Source of the DNA: an uncultured Eubacteriales bacterium
Lineage (GTDB): Bacteria > Bacillota > Clostridia > TANB77 > CAG-508
Assembly: GCA_902766085.1 (NCBI GenBank)
Contig: CACXCH010000048.1
Location: 1-9,890 of the forward strand
Direction: 5' to 3'
DNA length: 9,890 bases
Part shown: in pieces, positions 6,917-9,890 of the stretch
Numbering within the stretch: the stretch's first letter is position 1
Layout: each line of letters opens with the position of its first letter
Notes under the pieces: model-generated
Databases searched by the model: none
Told to the model about the DNA's origin: nothing
What the model saw: the letters and a program-made list of their open reading frames with translations, nothing else
Made by a program: the position numbers and the translations under genes

Positions 6917-7252
6917 ATGAAAATAATGTATGTTAATCTTTTAAAAAATAAAAAGAAAAAGGATGACGAAGTTTTAATGAAAGATTTAAGAAGCAAAAAC
7001 ATTCATGATTTTTTCGACGAGATTAGACATAAAAATGCAAAAAATATACATAATATGCAAGAGAATAAATTTTTTAATAAATTAAAAAATTTTAATAATA
7101 ATAATATTGTAAAGAAAAATGAATTAACACTGTTTGTGCTTTCACTAATGCTTGTTACATCAGCATACATGAATTATACAAACAAGATAAAAAAGAGCAG
7201 GTTAGCGCAAAAGCGGAGATGCAACATTTGTGAGTGCAAAAGTAGCAGATAA
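6917..7252 (+). CDS. spoIIIAH: SpoIIIAH N-terminal fragment (membrane anchor)
   Basis: The 5' reading frame of the split gene, 111 codons. Residues 1-66 are a Lys/Asn-rich, probably cytosolic extension. Residues 67-87 match the usual SpoIIIAH start, with its single membrane helix followed by Asn-Tyr-Thr. The last 20 or so residues (SRLAQKRRCNICECKSSR) are probably out-of-frame sequence: they contain three cysteines and a CGG codon, atypical for this gene. Alone, this fragment could insert in the membrane but could not contact SpoIIQ. Confidence 0.75.
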   Translation: MKIMYVNLLKNKKKKDDEVLMKDLRSKNIHDFFDEIRHKNAKNIHNMQENKFFNKLKNFNNNNIVKKNELTLFVLSLMLVTSAYMNYTNKIKKSRLAQKRRCNICECKSSR

Positions 7253-7790
7253 TAAAGATGAGATTGCTGAAAACAACGAAGAAAATGATGAAGTAATAGA
7301 AAGTTCCACAAATGGAGAAAATACACTAACAGAAAACTCAATTCAAACAAATGCAGAAGCTTCAAATTCTCAAGAACAGAATTCAAACTTGGAAGAACAA
7401 ATCCAATCTACATCAAATACCGATGAAAAAACATCATCCGATGACTATTTCTCATCGGTGAGAATAGAAAGAGATAAATCATATTCTCAAATGTTAGAAT
7501 CTTACACAAACATATTAAAAGATACAAATGTTCCAAATGATCAGAAATCTATTGCAACAAACGAAATAAAAAAGATAAACGATAGAAAAAATCAAATATC
7601 AACAATTGAAAGCTTATTAGAAGCAAAAGATATTGAAGATTCTGTAATATTGATAAATGATAACAGCATTGATGCTATTATTAAGAGCGACATTGAATTA
7701 TCAAGTAAAACTGTTGCACAAATAGAAAATGTTATATCAAGGGAACTTAATGCTGATATAGAAGATATTCATATTTCAACGCATAAATAG
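7230..7790 (+). CDS. spoIIIAH: SpoIIIAH C-terminal fragment (SpoIIQ-binding domain)
   Basis: The 3' frame of the split gene, 186 codons if begun at the GTG at 7230. That GTG is probably an internal valine, since the frame already reads GDATF before it. A GGAG at 7215-7218, 11 bases upstream, could in principle allow restart. Residues 10-70 form an acidic Asn/Ser/Glu linker. From 72 to 186 comes the ring-building domain: DYFSSVRIERDKSYSQMLESY, then helices with KSIATNEIKKI, then EAKDIEDSVILIND and the terminal strand ADIEDIHIS. The fragment lacks a signal or membrane helix, so on its own it would stay in the mother-cell cytosol. Confidence 0.78.
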   Translation: MSAKVADNKDEIAENNEENDEVIESSTNGENTLTENSIQTNAEASNSQEQNSNLEEQIQSTSNTDEKTSSDDYFSSVRIERDKSYSQMLESYTNILKDTNVPNDQKSIATNEIKKINDRKNQISTIESLLEAKDIEDSVILINDNSIDAIIKSDIELSSKTVAQIENVISRELNADIEDIHISTHK

Positions 7791-7819
7791 CTAATATTTA
7801 CAAAGTAATACTTTAATTA

Positions 7820-7848
7820 TTGCAATTTTTAAAAATTGATTGTATAAT
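7820..7848 (+). promoter_or_regulatory. Sigma-A-type promoter of ychF
   Basis: A TTGCAA -35 box (7820-7825) and a perfect TATAAT -10 box (7843-7848) are separated by 17 bases, 33 bases before the ychF start. A 16-bp perfect A/T palindrome (7823-7838) overlaps the -35 box and spacer; whether it matters is unknown. The promoter separates ychF from the sporulation operon and fits a housekeeping gene. Confidence 0.8.
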
Positions 7849-7881
7849 GCATTAGTGAAGTTTAAATAAGAGGTATAAATT

Positions 7882-8973
7882 ATGAAAATTGGTATTGTAG
7901 GACTTCCTAATGTAGGAAAAAGTACACTTTTTAATAGTATTACTAAAGCTGGTGCTGAATGTGCAAATTATCCATTTTGTACGATTGAGCCTAATGTTGG
8001 AGTAGTTGCTGTTCCTGATGAAAGACTTACTAACTTAGCAAAAATGTATGATTCTGATAAAGTTACGCCTGCTGTTGTTGAGTTTGTTGATATTGCAGGA
8101 TTAGTAAAAGGTGCAAGCAAAGGTGAAGGACTTGGCAACAAGTTTTTATCTCATATTAGAGAAACAGATGCTATTTTGGAAGTGGTTAGATGTTTTGATG
8201 ACTCTAATATTGTACACGTTGATGGAAGTATTGATCCAATTAGGGATATCGAAACAATTAATATTGAACTAGAACTTGCTGATATGGATACAGTGAATAA
8301 GAGAATTGATAGAGCTGCAAAATTAGCAAAAGGTGGGGACAAAAAATATCTTGCAGAAGAGGACGCCTTTAAGAAAATCAGAAAAGTCTTGGAGGAAGGC
8401 AAACCTGCAAGACAAGCAGATCTTACAGATGAAGAAAAAGAAATGACTAAAGATGCTTTTTTACTTACATCAAAACCAATATTGTATGTGGCAAATATTT
8501 CCGAAAACGATATAGGAAAAGATGATAATGAATATGTAAAAAAAGTAAAAGAATACGCTAAAAATGATAATGCAGAAGTTATTTCACTATGTGCAAAAAT
8601 TGAAGAAGAGCTTTCTGAACTTGATGGAGATGACAAAAATGAAATGTTAGAAGCTCTTGGAATTACTGAATCAGGGCTTGACAAAGTAATTAAAGCAAGT
8701 TATGACTTGTTAGGGCTTATGTCGTTTTTAACTGCAGGAAAAAAGGAAACAAGAGCATGGACAATTAAGAAAGGCACAAAAGCACCACAAGCGGCAGGAA
8801 AAATACACTCTGATTTTGAAAGAGGATTTATTAAAGCTGAAATAGTTTCTTATGATGACTTAATAAAAAATGGATCTTATCAAAAAACTAAGGAACTTGG
8901 ACTCGTAAGAATGGAAGGAAAAGATTATGTAATGCAAGATGGGGATATAGTCGATTTTAAGTTTAATGTATAA
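7882..8973 (+). CDS. ychF: Redox-regulated ATPase YchF (OLA1 family P-loop NTPase)
   Basis: Universally conserved cytosolic NTPase of the Obg-related YchF/OLA1 family, which prefers ATP and associates with ribosomes; in other bacteria it affects stress responses and translation. The 363 residues equal the usual length. The G1 loop is GLPNVGKST (7-15); the conserved NYPFCTIEPNVG follows (29-40). G3 is DIAGLVKGASKGEGLGNKFL (70-89), with hydrophobic Leu73 in place of the catalytic Gln, as in HAS-type NTPases. The G4 position is NISE (205-208), the NxxE form that explains relaxed base specificity, and the G5 position is SLCAKIE (235-241). A helical coiled-coil insert lies between about 125 and 190, and a C-terminal TGS domain from about 279 to the end (FLTAGKKETRAWTI, then HSDFERGFIKAE and DGDIVDFKF). 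Start: ATG with AAGAGG 8 bases upstream. Codon choice (GTT, GCT) suggests good expression. Confidence 0.99.
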   Translation: MKIGIVGLPNVGKSTLFNSITKAGAECANYPFCTIEPNVGVVAVPDERLTNLAKMYDSDKVTPAVVEFVDIAGLVKGASKGEGLGNKFLSHIRETDAILEVVRCFDDSNIVHVDGSIDPIRDIETINIELELADMDTVNKRIDRAAKLAKGGDKKYLAEEDAFKKIRKVLEEGKPARQADLTDEEKEMTKDAFLLTSKPILYVANISENDIGKDDNEYVKKVKEYAKNDNAEVISLCAKIEEELSELDGDDKNEMLEALGITESGLDKVIKASYDLLGLMSFLTAGKKETRAWTIKKGTKAPQAAGKIHSDFERGFIKAEIVSYDDLIKNGSYQKTKELGLVRMEGKDYVMQDGDIVDFKFNV

Positions 8974-8978
8974 ATTAC

Positions 8979-9125
8979 AAATCGAATTTAATAGTTAAAA
9001 TTCAAAAGACGAGTACAATTTAACTGTTAAAATTCAAAAAAACGAAACAAGTTTTATTGATAAAATTCAAAAAAACAAAGCAAAATTTTGTAGCTAAAAA
9101 TTGAAAATGCAAAACAATACTGTAA
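8979..9125. repeat. Degenerate tandem repeat (period 32-34) downstream of ychF
   Basis: Units begin at 8994, 9026, 9059 and 9093 with (G/A)TTAAAATTC or GATAAAATTC, the last one GCTAAAAATTG; a partial unit precedes the first. Each continues with an A-rich stretch containing AC-GA or CAAAGCA. The units are much less alike than those of the 39-bp array. The rest of the 359-base gap between ychF and the next gene holds only that gene's promoter and leader; I see no clear GC-stem terminator for ychF. Confidence 0.6.
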
Positions 9126-9206
9126 TAAAAATGTAAAAAATGTATCGAAAAGCTAGAAAAATCAGTTAAATAAGAGTAAAAATATGTTATTTTTTGTAAA
9201 AAAATA

Positions 9207-9235
9207 TTGACTTAATAAATATAAAAGTATATAAT
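9207..9235 (+). promoter_or_regulatory. Sigma-A-type promoter of the LPXTG protein gene
   Basis: TTGACT (9207-9212) and TATAAT (9230-9235) with an ideal 17-base spacer. Only one base differs from the consensus -35 box. Transcription should start near 9242, leaving a leader of about 90 bases before the ATG in which I see no riboswitch-like structure. Confidence 0.85.
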
Positions 9236-9332
9236 AAAATAAGAAATTGAATTGTAAGAATTTTCTTGCTATATTTCCAATGAAAAAAGCTCATAATATT
9301 AATAAAAGAGTAGAAAGAAAAAGGAGAAGAAA

Positions 9333-9698
9333 ATGAAAAATTTAAAAAGAAATGTTATTATATCTTTAGTTATGGTTTTTATTGCTATGGTTTTATTTGC
9401 AAACACCGTTAATGCTAGTTCATCATTTATATTTGGAAATGATACAAGCAATACAACAAGTAGGACGACATCAAATACAACATCAAATACAGCTAACACA
9501 AATACAAGTACTGTTTTAAATACAACAACTACAACATCATCTACAAATACTCAAATAGTTAATAACATAAATGATAATGCAAGTAAAGACTTACCTAAAA
9601 CAGGCGAAAACGATACCTATGTAATAGCAACAGTTGGGGCAGTTGCAATTGTCGTTGGTGGTATAGCTTATGTAATATCAAAAAAATATAGTATATAA
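9333..9698 (+). CDS. Small LPXTG cell-wall-anchored protein with Thr/Ser/Asn-rich stalk
   Basis: A 121-residue secreted protein predicted to be linked to peptidoglycan by a sortase. It has a signal peptide (charged MKNLKR, hydrophobic core to about 23, likely cleavage after VNA at 28). The low-complexity stalk from about 37 to 84 is made mostly of Thr, Ser and Asn. The sorting signal LPKTG is at 87-91, followed by a hydrophobic helix (about 96-114) and a short KKYSI tail. Nothing between the signal peptide and LPKTG resembles a folded domain, so the mature protein would be only about 60 residues of flexible stalk. The coding DNA has an internal 12-base tandem duplication (9468-9479 and 9480-9491, coding Thr-Ser-Asn-Thr). 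AAGGAG lies 6 bases before the ATG. It has its own promoter and terminator. Function unknown; a sortase must be encoded elsewhere. Confidence 0.87.
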   Translation: MKNLKRNVIISLVMVFIAMVLFANTVNASSSFIFGNDTSNTTSRTTSNTTSNTANTNTSTVLNTTTTTSSTNTQIVNNINDNASKDLPKTGENDTYVIATVGAVAIVVGGIAYVISKKYSI

Positions 9699-9722
9699 TT
9701 AAAGAAAAATTTATTATAAAGG

Positions 9723-9750
9723 ATAGGCTTTTAGAAGCCTATTTTTTATT
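9723..9750 (+). terminator. Intrinsic terminator of the LPXTG protein gene
   Basis: A perfect 8-bp stem, ATAGGCTT (9723-9730) with AAGCCTAT (9735-9742), encloses a TTAG loop and is followed by six T residues (9742-9747). It starts 24 bases after the stop codon. Confidence 0.94.
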
Positions 9751-9763
9751 TCCATTGAAATTA

Positions 9764-9890
9764 GCTACTGGTTAATGGTTTGTAAATTTAGAGTACTGGA
9801 AAACATAATATTTAATAGGCGAGTAAGAGCGCGTAGCGAACAACGAGCATAGCGAGGCGAATGGACAATTGAACCTTGACAAGTGCAAAA
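9764..9890. repeat. Diverged partial copy of the inverted-repeat element, cut by the window end
   Basis: Compared with the reverse complement of the right half of the AD/AE element, the same landmarks occur in the same order at similar spacing. These are GTTAATG near the outer end (9771-9777), the identical 14-mer CATAATATTTAATA (9804-9817), an AGCGA/GGCGAA G+C-richer stretch (about 9834-9861), ATTGAAC (9869-9875) and AAGTGCAAA (9881-9889). In the AD/AE copy that last word leads straight into the central palindrome, so the window appears to stop near the middle of this copy. Identity is only moderate, so this is homology by shared layout rather than an exact repeat. Confidence 0.65.

Larger units (their letters stand above)
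6917..7790 (+). pseudogene. spoIIIAH: Stage III sporulation protein AH, split by a frameshift
   Basis: SpoIIIAH is the mother-cell membrane protein whose extracellular ring-building domain binds forespore SpoIIQ across the intermembrane space. Here its two halves are in different frames. The 5' half (6917-7252) holds the membrane helix KKNELTLFVLSLMLVTSAYMNYT; the 3' half (open from 7206) holds GDATFVSAK, an acidic linker and the conserved DYFSSVRIERDKSYSQ domain. The 3' frame is +1 relative to the 5' frame. One extra base near 7212-7216 would explain it (for instance C7214, which creates a CGG codon, whereas Arg here is mostly AGA). Alternatively two lost bases would: one in 7171-7195 and one in 7206-7231, giving NKDKKEQVSAKAGDATF. 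Everything downstream is intact and well conserved, so the lesion is either recent, a sequencing or assembly error, or recoded. Start: ATG at 6917, 6 bases after GAGGGAGGA. Confidence 0.88.

Noticed and set aside
9285..9315. A possible further copy of the 39-bp unit before the LPXTG gene (GCTCATAATATTAATAAAAG)
   Set aside because: The likeness is limited to GCTCATAA plus A-rich sequence and needs gaps; not distinguishable from chance.

Overview
The window reads as chromosome from an AT-rich, spore-forming (or formerly spore-forming) member of the Firmicutes, most likely class Clostridia. This rests on an eight-gene spoIIIA sporulation operon, strong AGGAG-type ribosome binding sites, sigma-A-type promoters, U-tailed hairpin terminators and an LPXTG wall-anchored protein (Gram-positive envelope). 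All genes lie on the + strand and the standard bacterial code fits. I cannot place it to genus.

Layout. (1) 1-1696: 3' part of a polytopic membrane protein of the DUF2142 type, closed by a clear intrinsic terminator. (2) 1871-7790: the spoIIIA operon in canonical order AA-AB-AC-AD-AE-AF-AG-AH. Its products form the mother-cell half of the SpoIIIA-SpoIIQ channel ('feeding tube') across the double membrane between mother cell and forespore: AA is the cytosolic ATPase, AB/AC/AD/AE/AF are membrane parts, and AG/AH are ring-forming proteins of the intermembrane space. (3) 7882-8973: ychF, a universally conserved YchF/OLA1-type P-loop NTPase with its own sigma-A promoter. (4) 9333-9698: a very small secreted protein with a Thr/Ser/Asn-rich stalk and an LPKTG sortase signal, with its own promoter and terminator.

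The unusual part is what interrupts the operon. spoIIIA genes are normally tightly packed, but here three junctions hold non-coding repeats: a 266-bp element with terminal and nested inverted repeats between AD and AE, a 39-bp-period tandem repeat between AE and AF, and a 21-bp-period tandem repeat between AG and AH. A third tandem array (period about 33) follows ychF, and a diverged second copy of the AD/AE element runs off the right edge of the window.

spoIIIAH is split: its membrane-anchor half and its SpoIIQ-binding half are in different frames. The anchor half also carries a cytosolic extension of about 66 residues not seen in the textbook protein. The split may be a sequencing error, a genuine pseudogene or recoding; the sequence alone cannot decide. 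I see no defence, CRISPR, phage or biosynthetic system here. The best leads are the repeat family and the spoIIIAH lesion.
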